Part shown: in pieces, positions 4,977 to 5,034 of the stretch
How the letters are laid out: the number at the start of each line of letters is the position of its first letter
Position numbering within the stretch: position 1 is the stretch's first letter
From: Chloroflexota bacterium
GTDB taxonomy: Bacteria > Chloroflexota > Limnocylindria > Limnocylindrales > CSP1-4
Assembly (NCBI GenBank): GCA_021777365.1
Contig: JAJYDP010000425.1
Coordinates: 1 to 5,034, forward strand
DNA length: 5,034 nucleotides
Reading direction: 5' to 3'
Notes under the pieces: model-generated
Told to the model about the DNA's origin: nothing
Seen by the model: only the letters and a program-made list of their open reading frames with translations
The model's database searches: none
Translations under genes and position numbers: made by a program

Positions 4977-5034
4977 GTCAGGGCATGAGACCTCTGGAAA
5001 TGGACCGAGATTCAGCCTACACCTGCATTTGGAA
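4973..5034 (+). CDS. Start of a third cassette gene, runs off the window
   Basis: ATG at 4973 overlaps the CD-NTase TGA in an ATGA arrangement and opens a frame with no stop through the right edge: MSQGMRPLEMDRDSAYTCIW, then incomplete. In-frame ATGs at 4985 and 5000 are alternative starts; none has a convincing Shine-Dalgarno site. The overlap is typical of translationally coupled operons, so this may be a further CBASS component (accessory protein or second effector), but only about 20 residues are visible and no family can be assigned. It could also be a chance short frame. Confidence 0.35.
   Translation, partial: MSQGMRPLEMDRDSAYTCIW

Overview
The window is GC-rich bacterial DNA with dense, GC-ending codons in the real reading frames. 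Small zinc-finger-like proteins, a Flp-type pilin carrying Asp-box repeats, and genes with weak or absent Shine-Dalgarno sites would suit a high-GC Chloroflexota or Actinomycetota genome. The sequence alone does not settle the phylum.

Layout. Positions 1-585 hold three very small hypothetical genes: a Cys-containing protein entering from the left edge (+), a 70-residue protein with a CSCGW motif (+), and a convergent 42-residue protein (-). A strong intrinsic terminator (720-750) closes the next unit. That unit (772-2040, -) encodes a 422-residue surface protein: a Flp/Tad-type prepilin leader and hydrophobic stalk, then an Ig-like domain, then six Asp-box (BNR/Ycf48-like) beta-propeller repeats. 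Its last two blades are a perfect 108-bp tandem duplication. Upstream on the same strand is a two-gene operon (3406 to 2303): a 98-residue two-helix membrane protein, then a single-pass protein whose C-terminal domain looks like the TasA/camelysin beta-sandwich. These three genes look like a cell-surface module, with the pilin probably transcribed separately.

From 3572 to the right edge, in the opposite direction, lies what I read as a CBASS-type antiphage cassette. It has a SLATT-domain two-TM protein (candidate membrane effector) overlapping by one base a SMODS-family CD-NTase (cyclic oligonucleotide synthase). A third reading frame begins in an ATGA overlap and runs off the window. The CD-NTase is interrupted by a frameshift immediately before its GS...DxD active site. 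As written, neither frame alone can encode an active enzyme: it is a decayed or switched-off gene, or a sequencing error in adjacent CCC/GGG runs.

No tRNA, rRNA, CRISPR array, transposase or phage gene was seen. The three intergenic stretches (586-771, 2041-2302, 3407-3571) contain hairpins and weak promoter-like elements only.
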